Source of the DNA: Domibacillus robiginosus
GTDB lineage: Bacteria > Bacillota > Bacilli > Bacillales > Domibacillaceae
Length of the DNA stretch: 64,000 nt
Reading direction: 5' to 3'
Assembly: GCF_000966195.1 (NCBI RefSeq)
Contig: NZ_LAHL01000013.1
Coordinates: 1 to 64,000, forward strand
Program-made: the position numbers and the translations under genes
The notes under the pieces: model-generated
The model's input: the letters and a program-made list of their open reading frames with translations, nothing else
The model's database searches: none
What the model was told of the DNA's origin: nothing
Shown: positions 34,767-44,989 of the stretch, one piece after another
Position numbering within the stretch: the stretch's first letter is position 1
How the letters are laid out: every line of letters begins with the position of its first letter

Positions 34767-37700
34767 ATGAATCTATACGGTTACCCAGAAAAACAGGGCT
34801 TATATGATCCAAAAAATGAACATGATGCGTGCGGCATCGGTTTTATTGCAAATATAAAAGGTCGTCCATCCCACAAAATTGTGCAGGATGGTATTCATAT
34901 GCTTTGCCGCTTAGAACACCGCGGCGGAAACTTAAACGGAACAACAGGCGACGGTGCAGGCATTATGCTGCAAATCTGCGATGATTTTTTCCGTAAAGAG
35001 TGCGAAAATTTAAATATTATATTACCCGCTCCGTATGAGTATGCAGTGGGCATGTTTTTTCTGCCAAAAAACGAAAAAGAACGTGAACAAATTCAAGTAG
35101 AAACAGAATTAATTCTTCATGAAGAGGGATTAAAGCTGCTTGGCTGGCGTGATGTTCCGGTAAATCCGGAAGCAGCTGGACCAGAAGCACTTGTTATTGC
35201 ACCATATGTGATGCAATTATTTGTCGAGAAAAGCAAAAAGCACGAAACAGAAAAAGATTTTGAACGTGCACTTTATATTATGAGAAAACGTATTGAAAAC
35301 GAAATCGGAAATAATCCAGATGTAAAAGGCTCCTTCTACATTCCGAGCTTTTCAACACGTACGATTATTTATAAAGGAATGCTGACGCCTGAACAAATCG
35401 ATCAATATTATATGGATCTTGCAAAAGAAGACTATCAATCTGCTTTTTCCCTTGTTCACTCGCGTTTTAGTACAAATACCTTCCCAAGCTGGGAACGTGC
35501 GCATCCGTACCGCTATTTGATTCACAATGGTGAAATCAACACAAATCGCGGGAATGTCAGCTGGATGCAGTCGCGTGAGCAAGCAGGTTATTCTAAACTG
35601 TTTGGGGATCAGTACAAAGACCTTCTGCCAATTATCGATACAAACGGCAGTGACTCGGCAATGCTTGATAACGCCATTGAATTTTTAACGCTGTCTGGAC
35701 GCTCTCTTCCACATGCAGCGATGATGCTGATTCCGGAGCCATGGGACCGTGATCCACATATGGCTGACCCGAAACTGGCTTTTTATGAGTATCATAGCTG
35801 CTTGATGGAGCCATGGGACGGACCAACGTCTATTTCTTTCACAGATGGACGCAAAATCGGTACAATCCTTGACCGTAATGGCCTGCGCCCGGCTCGCTAT
35901 TATGTAACAGATGATGATCATATCATCTACTCATCTGAAGTAGGAACAATTGAAGTAGATGAAAAGCGCATAGTGAAAAAAGAAACCGTTAGCGCCGGCG
36001 AAATGCTGCTTGTTGATTTAGAAGAAGGACGCATTGTATCCGATGAAGAAATCAAGCAGGAAATCACAACAGCTGAGCCTTACCGTGAATGGCTTGACAA
36101 CAACCTGGTACACATTACAGACCTTGAAGAGGCATCTGATGTAAAAGAAGAAGCATTTAATGAAAAAGAAATGCTAAACCTTCACAAAGCATTTGGCTAC
36201 ACATTTGATGAACTAACAAAACAAATCGCGCCGATGGCTACTGAAAAAATTGATCCAATTGGCTCAATGGGTTACGACTCACCGCTTGCGGTTTTGTCTG
36301 AGCGTCCACAGCTTTTATACAACTACTTTAAACAGCTGTTTGCGCAAGTAACAAATCCTCCGATCGATGCGATTCGTGAAGACAATGTTGTGTCCATGAT
36401 GACGCTTCTTGGAAACGAAGGAAACATTTTGGCCCCTTCTGCCGAAAACAGCCGTCGTATTCGTTTAGAAACACCAATTCTTGGTGAAAAAGAATGGAAT
36501 AAAATTGCCCATAACCAAAGACCGGCATTCAAAACAGCTACCCTTTCTCTTTTATTTAGTACAAAAGAAAAAGAAGATTTAGCTGATACGATGACAGCAT
36601 TGTATGAACAGGCAGACGCAGCAATTGAAAATGGCGCATCCATTCTTATTTTGTCGGATAGAGGCGTAACAAGTAAAAAAGCCGCAGTTCCTGCCCTTCT
36701 AGCTGTGAGCGGTATTCATCAGCATTTAATTAAAAAAGGAAGCCGTACAAATGTTAGTCTTGTACTTGACACAGCGGAAGCACGCGATGTGCATCAGTTC
36801 TGCTGCTTGATCGGCTATGGAGCAGATGCGATCTATCCATACCTGGCGATTGCTTCCCTTCGCGCAATGGTAGCAGACGGAACAATTCCTGGCATGACAA
36901 CAGAAGAAGCAGAGAAAAACTATAGTTATGCAGCAACAAGCGGCATCATTAAAGTAATGGCGAAAATGGGTATTTCAACTGTTCAAAGTTACCGTGGTGC
37001 ACAGATTTTTGAAGCAGTCGGTATTGGACACGATGTAATCGAAACATACTTTACAGGTACTACTACGGCGCTAAGCGGCATTACACTTGATGTTGTCCTT
37101 CAAGAAACACTTGCCCGCCATCATGAAGCATTCGGAAAAGGTGAATTCACAGATCCAACACTTGATTCAAGCGGTGAGTTCCAGTGGAGACGAACAGGTG
37201 AAAAGCATGCCTTTAACCCAAAAACGATCCACATGCTCCAGCATGCTTCACGCACAAATAACTACGAGCTTTACAAAGAATATTCATCGCTTATTAATGA
37301 GGAAAATATTATGTTCCTTCGCGGCTTACTGGACTTGGATTTCTCTGCCCGTCCATCGATTCCACTCGATGAGGTTGAGCCGCTTGAAAGCATCTTTAAA
37401 CGCTTTAAATCTGGCGCGATGTCATATGGCTCCATCAGTAAAGAAGCGCATGAATCACTGGCTATTGCCCTGAACCGCCTCGGTGGCAAGAGCAACAGCG
37501 GTGAAGGCGGTGAGGATTCAAGTCGCTACACTCCAGATGCAAACGGAGACGTACGTTCAAGCGCAATCAAGCAGGTTGCATCCGGACGATTCGGCGTTAC
37601 AAGCGAATATTTAAATACAGCAACAGAAATTCAAATTAAAATGGCACAAGGCGCGAAGCCGGGTGAAGGAGGCCACTTGCCTGGTAAAAAGGTATATCCG

Positions 37701-39359
37701 TGGATCGCAGAAACACGCGGTTCAACACCAGGTGTCGGCTTGATCTCTCCTCCTCCTCACCATGATATTTATTCAATTGAGGATCTGGCGCAGCTTGTTT
37801 ACGACTTGAAAAATGCCAATCATAAAGCCCGTATCAATGTGAAGCTGGTGGCCAAAACAGGTGTCGGTACGATTGCAGCCGGTGTAGCAAAAGGTCTGGC
37901 AGACGTTATTCTTGTCAGCGGCTATGAAGGCGGCACAGGTGCTTCACCGAAAACAAGTATTAAGCATACCGGTCTTCCTTGGGAAATCGGCTTGGCTGAA
38001 ACACACCAGACACTTTTAATGAACGGCCTGCGTGAAAAAGTAACGCTTGAAACAGACGGAAAACTTATGAACGGCCGTGACGTGGTCATTGCTGCCCTTC
38101 TTGGTGCCGAAGAATTTGGTTTTGCTACAGCTCCACTTGTAGTTCTTGGCTGTGTAATGATGCGCGTATGCCACATGGATACATGCCCAGTTGGGGTTGC
38201 AACACAAAACCCGGCACTGCGCGAAAAATTCATGGGTGATGCCGATCATGTCGTGAACTACTTGACGTTCGTGGGACGCGAAATCCGCGAATTGATGGCT
38301 GAGCTTGGCTTCCGTACAATTGATGAAATGATTGGCCAAAAACAAGTATTAAAGCCGCATGCAAGAAAAGATCAGCATCCGAAAGCAAAATATTTGGATC
38401 TGTTCCCTCTTCTATACATGACGCCGCTTAAACCGGGCCAAAAACAATATAAAACAACAGATCAAGATTACAAACTTGAGCGTACGATTGACCGTCGTCT
38501 CCTATTAGACGCTGTTCGTCCAGCTCTTGAGAACAAAGAAGCCGTTAATGCTGAATTTGATATCATCAATACTGATCGTGCGGCCGGTACAATTACTGGT
38601 TCGGCTATTACACTGGCACATGGTGCAGAAGGTCTTCCAGATAATACAGTGCAATTTACCTTTAATGGATCAGCTGGACAAAGCTTTGGTGCTTTCCTTC
38701 CAAAAGGTTTGACGTTTACAGTAAATGGAGACGCGAACGATTACTTCGGTAAAGGCCTTTCAGGCGGGCGCCTTGTTGTTCGTCCGCATAGTGATGCAAA
38801 CCTTGTACCGCATGAACACGCTATTTGCGGAAACGTAAACTTATACGGTGCAACAAGCGGTGAAGCCTTTATTAATGGCCGTGCCGGAACACGTTTTGCG
38901 GTTCGTAACAGCGGTGCCGATATTGTCGTTGAAGGCGTAACAGATCACGGCTGTGAGTACATGACAGGCGGACGTGTTGTAATTCTTGGTCCAACTGGCC
39001 GCAACTTTGCAGCTGGTATGTCCGGTGGTATTGCTTACCTGTACGCGCCAGAGCATGATCGTGCCGAAAGCCTCGTCAATCGTGAAATGGTTCTGACAGA
39101 ATCATTGGACGGCTTAGAGGAAGAAAACGAGTTAAAAACATTGATTACACGTCATCTACAATGGACAGGCAGTCCAATTGCCTCTTCCATTCTTGAAAAT
39201 TGGGAAACGGAAAAGCATCACTTTATCCGCGTCATCCCATACGAATACAAAGAAATGATGAAATCCATTTCTTACTATGAGCAGCAAGGAATGAAAACGG
39301 CTGATGCGAAGTACGCCGCATTTACAGAGAAAAAAATGCCAGTCGTTGAGAACGCGTAA
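34767..39359 (+). CDS. gltA: Glutamate synthase (NADPH) large subunit GltA
   Basis: A 1530-residue iron-sulfur flavoprotein that transfers the glutamine amide to 2-oxoglutarate, giving two glutamates. The N-terminal class II glutaminase domain is made with a short propeptide ending before the catalytic Cys22 (HDACGIGF). The central domain, FMN/synthase domain (SGEGGEDSSRY, KPGEGGHLPGKK, GYEGGTGASP) and [3Fe-4S] cysteines (CVMMRVCHMDTCPVG) follow, then the GXGXG beta-helix domain. The ATG at 34767 follows GGAGG. It is in an operon with gltB (17 bp apart) and divergent from its activator gltC. Confidence 0.97.
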   Translation: MNLYGYPEKQGLYDPKNEHDACGIGFIANIKGRPSHKIVQDGIHMLCRLEHRGGNLNGTTGDGAGIMLQICDDFFRKECENLNIILPAPYEYAVGMFFLPKNEKEREQIQVETELILHEEGLKLLGWRDVPVNPEAAGPEALVIAPYVMQLFVEKSKKHETEKDFERALYIMRKRIENEIGNNPDVKGSFYIPSFSTRTIIYKGMLTPEQIDQYYMDLAKEDYQSAFSLVHSRFSTNTFPSWERAHPYRYLIHNGEINTNRGNVSWMQSREQAGYSKLFGDQYKDLLPIIDTNGSDSAMLDNAIEFLTLSGRSLPHAAMMLIPEPWDRDPHMADPKLAFYEYHSCLMEPWDGPTSISFTDGRKIGTILDRNGLRPARYYVTDDDHIIYSSEVGTIEVDEKRIVKKETVSAGEMLLVDLEEGRIVSDEEIKQEITTAEPYREWLDNNLVHITDLEEASDVKEEAFNEKEMLNLHKAFGYTFDELTKQIAPMATEKIDPIGSMGYDSPLAVLSERPQLLYNYFKQLFAQVTNPPIDAIREDNVVSMMTLLGNEGNILAPSAENSRRIRLETPILGEKEWNKIAHNQRPAFKTATLSLLFSTKEKEDLADTMTALYEQADAAIENGASILILSDRGVTSKKAAVPALLAVSGIHQHLIKKGSRTNVSLVLDTAEARDVHQFCCLIGYGADAIYPYLAIASLRAMVADGTIPGMTTEEAEKNYSYAATSGIIKVMAKMGISTVQSYRGAQIFEAVGIGHDVIETYFTGTTTALSGITLDVVLQETLARHHEAFGKGEFTDPTLDSSGEFQWRRTGEKHAFNPKTIHMLQHASRTNNYELYKEYSSLINEENIMFLRGLLDLDFSARPSIPLDEVEPLESIFKRFKSGAMSYGSISKEAHESLAIALNRLGGKSNSGEGGEDSSRYTPDANGDVRSSAIKQVASGRFGVTSEYLNTATEIQIKMAQGAKPGEGGHLPGKKVYPWIAETRGSTPGVGLISPPPHHDIYSIEDLAQLVYDLKNANHKARINVKLVAKTGVGTIAAGVAKGLADVILVSGYEGGTGASPKTSIKHTGLPWEIGLAETHQTLLMNGLREKVTLETDGKLMNGRDVVIAALLGAEEFGFATAPLVVLGCVMMRVCHMDTCPVGVATQNPALREKFMGDADHVVNYLTFVGREIRELMAELGFRTIDEMIGQKQVLKPHARKDQHPKAKYLDLFPLLYMTPLKPGQKQYKTTDQDYKLERTIDRRLLLDAVRPALENKEAVNAEFDIINTDRAAGTITGSAITLAHGAEGLPDNTVQFTFNGSAGQSFGAFLPKGLTFTVNGDANDYFGKGLSGGRLVVRPHSDANLVPHEHAICGNVNLYGATSGEAFINGRAGTRFAVRNSGADIVVEGVTDHGCEYMTGGRVVILGPTGRNFAAGMSGGIAYLYAPEHDRAESLVNREMVLTESLDGLEEENELKTLITRHLQWTGSPIASSILENWETEKHHFIRVIPYEYKEMMKSISYYEQQGMKTADAKYAAFTEKKMPVVENA

Positions 39360-39376
39360 GAAAGGAGAATGAATTG

Positions 39377-40855
39377 ATGGGGAAAGCTACCGGTTTTATC
39401 GAATATGAACGTAAAACAGCTCCAGGGCGTAACCCGGCTGAACGGGTAAAAGACTGGAAAGAATATACGACAAAGCTTCCGGAAAAAGAACTACAAATTC
39501 AAGGAGCCCGCTGCATGGATTGCGGGACTCCTTTCTGCCACACTGGACAGATGATTGGAGGAACACCTTCTGGATGCCCTCTTTACAATTTGATTCCGGA
39601 ATGGAATGACCTTGTATACCGAGGACGCTGGAAAGAAGCGCTGGATCGTCTGGTTAAAACAAATAACTTTCCAGAGTTTACGGGCCGTGTCTGCCCTGCT
39701 CCTTGTGAAGGATCGTGTACCGTTGCGATTACAGATCCTGCTGTCGCGATTAAATCAATCGAAAAAGCGATTATTGATAAAGGGTTTGAAGAAGGCTGGA
39801 TTACTCCTAATCCGCCAAAACGCCGCACTGGCAAACGTGTAGCTGTCGTTGGCTCCGGCCCTGCCGGCCTTGCTGCAGCAGACCAGTTAAACAAAGCCGG
39901 CCATCTGGTAACAGTATTTGAGCGCGATGATCGGATCGGCGGTTTACTTATGTACGGTATTCCTTCTATGAAACTTGAAAAAGAAACGGTTGAACGCCGC
40001 GTTAACCTGCTCAAAAATGAAGGTATTGAATTTGTTGTAAACACAACGATCGGCCAAGATATTACAAAAGAACAGTTGAAAGAAGAATACGATGCAGTCA
40101 TTCTTTGTGCGGGCGCGCAAACACATCGTGATATCGTAATTGAAGGCCGTGACTCAGAAGGTATTTATCTTGCGATGGATTATTTAACAAGAAGCATTAA
40201 AGGCTTGTTGAATGAGTCAGACGAAGGTGTAATCTCTGCAGAAGGCAAAAACGTTATCGTAATCGGCGGCGGCGACACAGGCGCTGACTGTGTGGCAACA
40301 GCGATTCGCCAGGGCGCTAAAAGCGTTGTTCAATTCGGCAAGCACGAAGCTCAGCCAATGAGACGCAGCGGAAACAACCCATGGCCTCAATATCCAAATG
40401 TATTTGAATTAGATTACGCGTACGCAGAGGCAGCCGCTGTTTATGGCGAAGACCCTCGTGAATACTTGATCGCGACAACTAAGTTTGTAGCCGATGAACA
40501 TGGTAAACTAAAAGAACTTCACACCGTTCGTATGGAAAAAACGTATCTTGAAGACGGAAGCTATACAATGGAAGAAATTCCTGGCAGCGAACAGATCTGG
40601 CCGGTTGAGCTTGTGCTAGTTGCCATTGGCTTCAGCGGAACCGACATGCCACTTGCTTCCCACTTTGGTGTTGATACGTCAGCACGTAACACGGTGATTG
40701 CTAAATACGGAAAATACACAACAAACGAAGAAGGTATTTTTGCGGCCGGTGATATGCGCCGTGGACAAAGCCTTGTTGTTTGGGCGATTCATGAAGGACG
40801 CGAAGCTGCACGTGAAACAGACCGCTTCCTTATGGGCGAAACAAAGCTTCCTTAA
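39377..40855 (+). CDS. gltB: Glutamate synthase (NADPH) small subunit GltB
   Basis: A 492-residue NADPH-oxidising subunit that feeds electrons to GltA. The N-terminal iron-sulfur domain has CMDCGTPFC and a second cysteine set CPAPCEGSC. Two Rossmann motifs follow: GSGPAGLAAA for FAD (near residue 155) and GGGDTGADC for NADPH (near 297). The final AAGDMRRGQSLVVWAI segment is typical. The ATG at 39377 follows AAAGGAG. It ends in a strong terminator. Confidence 0.96.
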   Translation: MGKATGFIEYERKTAPGRNPAERVKDWKEYTTKLPEKELQIQGARCMDCGTPFCHTGQMIGGTPSGCPLYNLIPEWNDLVYRGRWKEALDRLVKTNNFPEFTGRVCPAPCEGSCTVAITDPAVAIKSIEKAIIDKGFEEGWITPNPPKRRTGKRVAVVGSGPAGLAAADQLNKAGHLVTVFERDDRIGGLLMYGIPSMKLEKETVERRVNLLKNEGIEFVVNTTIGQDITKEQLKEEYDAVILCAGAQTHRDIVIEGRDSEGIYLAMDYLTRSIKGLLNESDEGVISAEGKNVIVIGGGDTGADCVATAIRQGAKSVVQFGKHEAQPMRRSGNNPWPQYPNVFELDYAYAEAAAVYGEDPREYLIATTKFVADEHGKLKELHTVRMEKTYLEDGSYTMEEIPGSEQIWPVELVLVAIGFSGTDMPLASHFGVDTSARNTVIAKYGKYTTNEEGIFAAGDMRRGQSLVVWAIHEGREAARETDRFLMGETKLP

Positions 40856-40865
40856 TCAGCTCTCC

Positions 40866-40897
40866 AAGCTGCCTCTTACCTAGAGGCAGCTTTTTTT
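40866..40897 (+). terminator. Terminator of the gltAB operon
   Basis: AAGCTGCCTC and GAGGCAGCTT form a perfect 10-bp stem with a 7-nt loop, then T residues. Confidence 0.92.
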
Positions 40898-40978
40898 CAT
40901 ATAGAATAAAGGGACCTTCTTTACACTGTCACAGCGATTATATGAGCCGTAAGTGCATAAAAAAAGAACCAGCTGCCG

Positions 40979-41839
40979 CTAGTCCCGTCTTAAATAATGT
41001 AAAAAGGTTTCTGCTGTTTTTGTCATAAAAGGAGCATCAGGAATAATCGCATAAAAATTACGCTCATAATACAAGTTTCCGCCGCCTACAATTTTTAGCT
41101 TTTCAAGCTCCAATTCGTTGCGAATCGTCCATTCAGATAACAGGGCTACTCCCAGCCCCGCTTCTACTGCTTCTTTAATAATCTGGGTGCTGCCGAATTC
41201 AAGAATTTTAGCGGGGCGAATACCATTTTTCGCTGCAAACCAGTCAAACGCTTCTCTTGTACCGGATCCCTGCTCTCTGACAATCCATGTTTCTTCATTT
41301 AAATGAACGCGCTTTTCACTGTTTTCTTTTTTCCCCTTGATCACGTACATTTTATCAGAAGCAATTTTTTCTGCGATCAGCTTGTCAGAAGCAACTGTCC
41401 CTTCTACAACGCCAAGATCAATTTCATTGTGAATGACTTTTTCAGCAATTTCCTGTGTATTCCCAATAGTAATATAAGGATCAACAGCAGGAAACTTATT
41501 GAGAAAATCCGCTACAATATGCGGAAGAATGTATTCGCCAAATGAATAGCTTGCGCCGACTGCCAGCTTCCCTTTTACTTCACCAGCCAAATCTTCTACT
41601 GCCTGCTTCATTTTATCATTTAACGTAGAAATTTCCCCGCCGTAATATGCAACCAGGCTGCCTGCTTTTGTTAAACGGATTTTTTTGTTTGTTCGGTCAA
41701 TTAATTTGATGCCAAGTTCTTCTTCAAATGATTTAATATACTGGCTCACGGCCGGTTGTGTGATAAACAGCTCTTCTGCTGCCCTGGAAAAGTTCATATG
41801 CTTTACGACAGTTAAAAAAACTTTTAATTTTTGTTCCAT
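40979..41839 (-). CDS. LysR family transcriptional regulator (CysL-like)
   Basis: A 286-residue LysR regulator with an N-terminal helix-turn-helix (SRAAEELFITQPAVSQYIKSFEEELG) and a periplasmic-binding-protein-like effector domain. The effector-lobe segments EIDLGVVEGTV and EAVEAGLGVALLSEW are typical of the CysL/YwfK-like branch. In Bacillus some of these control sulfur assimilation. No sulfur gene is adjacent here, so the target is unknown. It lies downstream of argF in the same direction, but separated by 244 bp and a terminator, so it has its own promoter. Confidence 0.85.
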   Translation of the reverse strand: MEQKLKVFLTVVKHMNFSRAAEELFITQPAVSQYIKSFEEELGIKLIDRTNKKIRLTKAGSLVAYYGGEISTLNDKMKQAVEDLAGEVKGKLAVGASYSFGEYILPHIVADFLNKFPAVDPYITIGNTQEIAEKVIHNEIDLGVVEGTVASDKLIAEKIASDKMYVIKGKKENSEKRVHLNEETWIVREQGSGTREAFDWFAAKNGIRPAKILEFGSTQIIKEAVEAGLGVALLSEWTIRNELELEKLKIVGGGNLYYERNFYAIIPDAPFMTKTAETFLHYLRRD

Positions 41840-41943
41840 ATTCGCCCACCATTATACATGATTGCTTTTCTTTTTATATAGCTGCTTCTATTTTAGCACG
41901 ATTGATGAGGGAAAAGGGGTTTCGTCTTTAAAGAACACAACAA

Positions 41944-42069
41944 AAAGCATTCAGGCATCCTCCAATGACACCTGAATGCTTTATTTTGTTTGAGTAAGGA
42001 TCAGCTATTCTCCAATAACAGCTGAAAATAAGTATCTCGTTGCGTCCAGCCGTTCTCCAATAACCGCTG
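41944..42069 (-). repeat. Three tandem hairpins with a shared ATTGGAG loop, after argF
   Basis: Read on the minus strand after argF, three hairpins occur at 42069-42047, 42025-42001 and 41982-41944. Their loops carry GTTATTGGAGAAC, GTTATTGGAGAAT and GTCATTGGAGGAT. The stems differ (CAGC/GCTG, TCAGCT/AGCTGA, AAAGCATTCAGG/CCTGAATGCTTT) while the loop stays constant. The last has a 12-bp perfect stem and a T run and is a good intrinsic terminator for argF. The first two lack T runs. Confidence 0.7.
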
Positions 42070-42083
42070 AACAAGAGATTTGT

Positions 42084-43037
42084 TTACTTTTTCATTAAAC
42101 TGTACAAAACGGCTTTTTGAGCATGCATGCGGTTTTCAGCCTGCTGGAACACAACAGACGCTTCTCCGTCCATCACGCCGGCAGAAACTTCTTCTCCGCG
42201 ATGCGCTGGCAGACAGTGCATAAATTTGCAATCTGCATTTGCCGCGGCAAGCAATGTTTCATTTACCTGGTATGGTGCAAAAGCTTTTAAGCGAAGAGCA
42301 GACTCTTCTTCCTGTCCCATACTGGTCCAAACATCTGTGTAAATAAAGTCGGCTCCCTGTACAGCTTCAACAGGGTCGTCTGTAAAGGTAACGACGGCGC
42401 CTGTTTGAGCCGCAATTTCCTTTGTTTTTTGAACGACTGTACTGTCTGCTTCGTACCCTTTTGGTGCTGCTAAAGCAAAGTCCATGCCCATCATTACAGC
42501 ACCGATCATAAGAGAGTGAGCAACGTTATTGCCATCTCCAACATAAACCATTTTACTGCCTTTAAAACTTCCTTTATGCTCATATACCGTTAACAGATCA
42601 GCCAACGCCTGGCATGGATGATATAAGTCAGTCAGCCCGTTAATAACCGGAATGGACGCTGCTTCTGCCAGCGTTTCAATGCGGGCATGACCGTGCGTAC
42701 GAATCATAATTCCATCCAGGTATCCTGATAATACTTTGCCTGTATCTTCAATGGTTTCACCGCGGCCAATTTGCAGCTGGTCTGAGCTTAAAAACATGCC
42801 ATTGCCGCCAAGTTGAAGAATCGCTGCTTCAAATGAGACGCGCGTTCTAGTAGAATTTTTCTCGAAAATCATACCGAGAATCTGGCCTTTTAGAGCATCA
42901 AAATAAGCTTCTTTTCGTTTTTTCATATCGTCAGCCAGAACGATAAGCGCTTCTATTTCTTCTGCACTGAAATCAAGTAGTTTTAAGAAGTCTTTTCCTT
43001 TTAAATCGAGTTCTTTTACTTGTTCTATCGTGATCAT
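42084..43037 (-). CDS. argF: Ornithine carbamoyltransferase ArgF
   Basis: A 317-residue trimeric enzyme that joins ornithine and carbamoyl phosphate to citrulline in arginine synthesis (or works in reverse in catabolism). Signature residues are all present: STRTR for carbamoyl phosphate, HPCQALADLLT and HCLPAHRGEEV. The ATG at 43037 follows GGGGTGAC; an upstream in-frame ATG is less likely. No other arg gene is adjacent. An AT-rich partial dyad around 43066-43083 could be an ArgR/AhrC-type site but is only weakly like the consensus. Confidence 0.95.
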   Translation of the reverse strand: MITIEQVKELDLKGKDFLKLLDFSAEEIEALIVLADDMKKRKEAYFDALKGQILGMIFEKNSTRTRVSFEAAILQLGGNGMFLSSDQLQIGRGETIEDTGKVLSGYLDGIMIRTHGHARIETLAEAASIPVINGLTDLYHPCQALADLLTVYEHKGSFKGSKMVYVGDGNNVAHSLMIGAVMMGMDFALAAPKGYEADSTVVQKTKEIAAQTGAVVTFTDDPVEAVQGADFIYTDVWTSMGQEEESALRLKAFAPYQVNETLLAAANADCKFMHCLPAHRGEEVSAGVMDGEASVVFQQAENRMHAQKAVLYSLMKK

Positions 43038-43191
43038 AAAAGTCACCCCGACGTGCCGTCACCGTAAGTATATTTATATTTATACACTAATTAGAATTAA
43101 AATACAACCATTTTGCCAATTTTTTTTACTTTTCTTTCTTAAAACGGTCTCTTCATGTATACTCTTTACGGAAGGAAAAGGTGATATTAGA

Positions 43192-43695
43192 ATGAGAAAA
43201 AAAACGCCCATGCAAGAAACAATCGCAGTAAAATCCGCTCAAGTATTTCCTCCGGATACCAATTACTATGGTACGCTGTTTGGCGGTAAATTAATGGCTC
43301 ATATTGATGATGTTGCTTCTATTTCTGCCACCCGCTTTGCCCGCAACCCGACTGTCACGGCCTCTACAGACTCTGTTGATTTTATCCGGCCGATTAAAGT
43401 GGGCGATACGGTTACCTTAACGGCAATGGTTACGTACACAGGCCGTTCAAGTATGGAGGTTTTCGTCCGAGTAGTGGCTGAAAATCTCATTACGGGCGCC
43501 AAGGAAACAGCTGCTCTTTCTTTTTTAACCTTCGTTGCGATTGATCAAAATGGCAAACCAGTTGAAGTCGGTGAAGTTGTACCGGAAACCGAAGAAGAAA
43601 AATGGCTGTTTGAAACGGCACCTGCCCGGGCTGCGCACCGAAAGGCCAGAAAAGATCATAGTAAAGAACTAGCTTCCTTTTTTAAAAAAGCATGA
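43192..43695 (+). CDS. ykhA: Acyl-CoA thioesterase (hotdog fold, YkhA/YciA type)
   Basis: A 167-residue hotdog-fold thioesterase that hydrolyses acyl-CoAs. The family motif NYYGTLFGGKLMAHIDDVA near residue 22 holds the conserved Asn and Asp, followed by DSVDFIRPIKVGDTV. It resembles YkhA of Bacillus (about 170 aa). The ATG at 43192 is preceded by GGAAAAGGTG. It is divergent from argF. The preferred acyl length cannot be told. Confidence 0.9.
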   Translation: MRKKTPMQETIAVKSAQVFPPDTNYYGTLFGGKLMAHIDDVASISATRFARNPTVTASTDSVDFIRPIKVGDTVTLTAMVTYTGRSSMEVFVRVVAENLITGAKETAALSFLTFVAIDQNGKPVEVGEVVPETEEEKWLFETAPARAAHRKARKDHSKELASFFKKA

Positions 43696-43890
43696 CCTTT
43701 GTACCCTCGTTTTCATGACAAAATTTAAGTTTTTGTGACAAGTACGCTCTTTTTTCTTGAAAGGGCGGCTTTTTTTCTTTACTGGAAATGTAACATAAAA
43801 AGATTCATCTTTTTGTCCCATGTACGGGGTGTTTCCCTTCTTCTTATAATAAGCGCAGGCGAAAAAATGCCGTTTGGAGGAATGAATACT

Positions 43891-44898
43891 ATGTTGGGAC
43901 AAGCTGAGATCGGAATTGATTTGGGCACAGCAAATTTGCTCGTTTACAGTAAAGACAAAGGCATTATTTTAAACGAACCTTCTGTTGTAGCCCTTGATAT
44001 GAATACGAAAAAAGTACTTGCGGTTGGCACAGACGCCAAAGAAATGATCGGAAAAACTCCCGGGCGAATTACTGCTGTACGGCCAATGAAGGACGGCGTT
44101 ATTGCGGACTTTGATGTGACTTCTGAAATGTTAAAAGAACTCATGAAAAAAGCTGGAAAAGCAGCCGGATTTACAATCCGCAAGCCGACTGTTGTGGTGT
44201 GCACACCATCTGGTGCTACTAGTGTAGAGCGCCGGGCAATTCAGGATGCGATCAAATCTAGCGGTGCCAAAACAGTGCATTTAATTGAAGAACCTGTCGC
44301 AGCCGCGATTGGTGCGGATCTGCCCGTAGAAGAGCCTATTGCAAATTTAATCGTTGATATTGGCGGCGGAACAACAGAGGTAGCAATTATTTCGTATGGC
44401 GGCGTTGTAACCTGTAATTCTATCCGCCTTGCCGGCGACAAACTTGACGAAGACATTATCCAATATATTCGCAAGGAATATAACTTGTTAATCGGCGAAC
44501 GGACAGCGGAAAAAGTAAAAATGCAAATTGGCTATGCGCCGATTGAGCATAATGAATTGCATATGGATGTAAGAGGTCGTGATCTGGTAACCGGTCTGCC
44601 GAAAACAGTGAATGTCAGCTCTTTTGAAATTCAAAACGCCCTGCGTGAGTCACTGATGGCTATCCTGGAAACAATTCGTGTGACACTTGAATCCTCCCCG
44701 CCAGAATTGAGCGGCGATATCGTAGACCGTGGCGTTGTGATCAGCGGCGGTGGAGCGCTTTTAAACGGCCTTCAAGAGTGGCTTGCACAGGTAATCATTG
44801 TGCCTGTTCATTTGGCGCCGAACCCACTCGAATCTGTGGCGATCGGGACAGGCCGCTCGCTTCATGTAATGAAAAAACTTCAAAAAGTAACATCATAA
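43891..44898 (+). CDS. mreBH: Actin-like rod-shape protein MreBH
   Basis: A 335-residue bacterial actin: phosphate-1 motif [12 protein letters not shown], phosphate-2 [11 protein letters not shown] and adenosine motif [10 protein letters not shown]. The length equals MreBH of Bacillus and the sequence follows it more closely than MreB or Mbl. MreBH organises cell-wall synthesis and helps to localise the LytE hydrolase. It is a lone gene, not in an mreBCD operon, again as expected for MreBH. The ATG at 43891 follows GGAGGA; a longer reading from upstream is not supported. I did not find a convincing SigI promoter. Confidence 0.9.
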   Translation: MLGQAEIGIDLGTANLLVYSKDKGIILNEPSVVALDMNTKKVLAVGTDAKEMIGKTPGRITAVRPMKDGVIADFDVTSEMLKELMKKAGKAAGFTIRKPTVVVCTPSGATSVERRAIQDAIKSSGAKTVHLIEEPVAAAIGADLPVEEPIANLIVDIGGGTTEVAIISYGGVVTCNSIRLAGDKLDEDIIQYIRKEYNLLIGERTAEKVKMQIGYAPIEHNELHMDVRGRDLVTGLPKTVNVSSFEIQNALRESLMAILETIRVTLESSPPELSGDIVDRGVVISGGGALLNGLQEWLAQVIIVPVHLAPNPLESVAIGTGRSLHVMKKLQKVTS

Positions 44899-44900
44899 CC

Positions 44901-44933
44901 AAAACAGGCTGCCAAGAAGGGCAGCCTGTTTTA
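44901..44933 (+). terminator. Terminator after mreBH
   Basis: AAACAGGCTGCC and GGCAGCCTGTTT form a perfect 12-bp stem with a 6-nt loop, followed by T residues. Confidence 0.93.
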
Positions 44934-44989
44934 GTGTTTTAAAGGAATCGTTTTTGAGTGTGTCAGGTTAAAAAAATGATTTACCAGCT

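Noticed and set aside
37087-37473. A 128-codon frame inside gltA
   Set aside because: It overlaps the conserved synthase domain of GltA in another frame and shows no independent signals.
41944-42069. The three hairpins considered as a CRISPR array
   Set aside because: The repeats are only about 25 bp, the stems vary, the spacing is irregular and there are no cas genes.
43735-43890. A longer N terminus for MreBH
   Set aside because: The extension is not like any actin, and a perfectly spaced GGAGGA precedes the ATG at 43891, giving exactly the family length.
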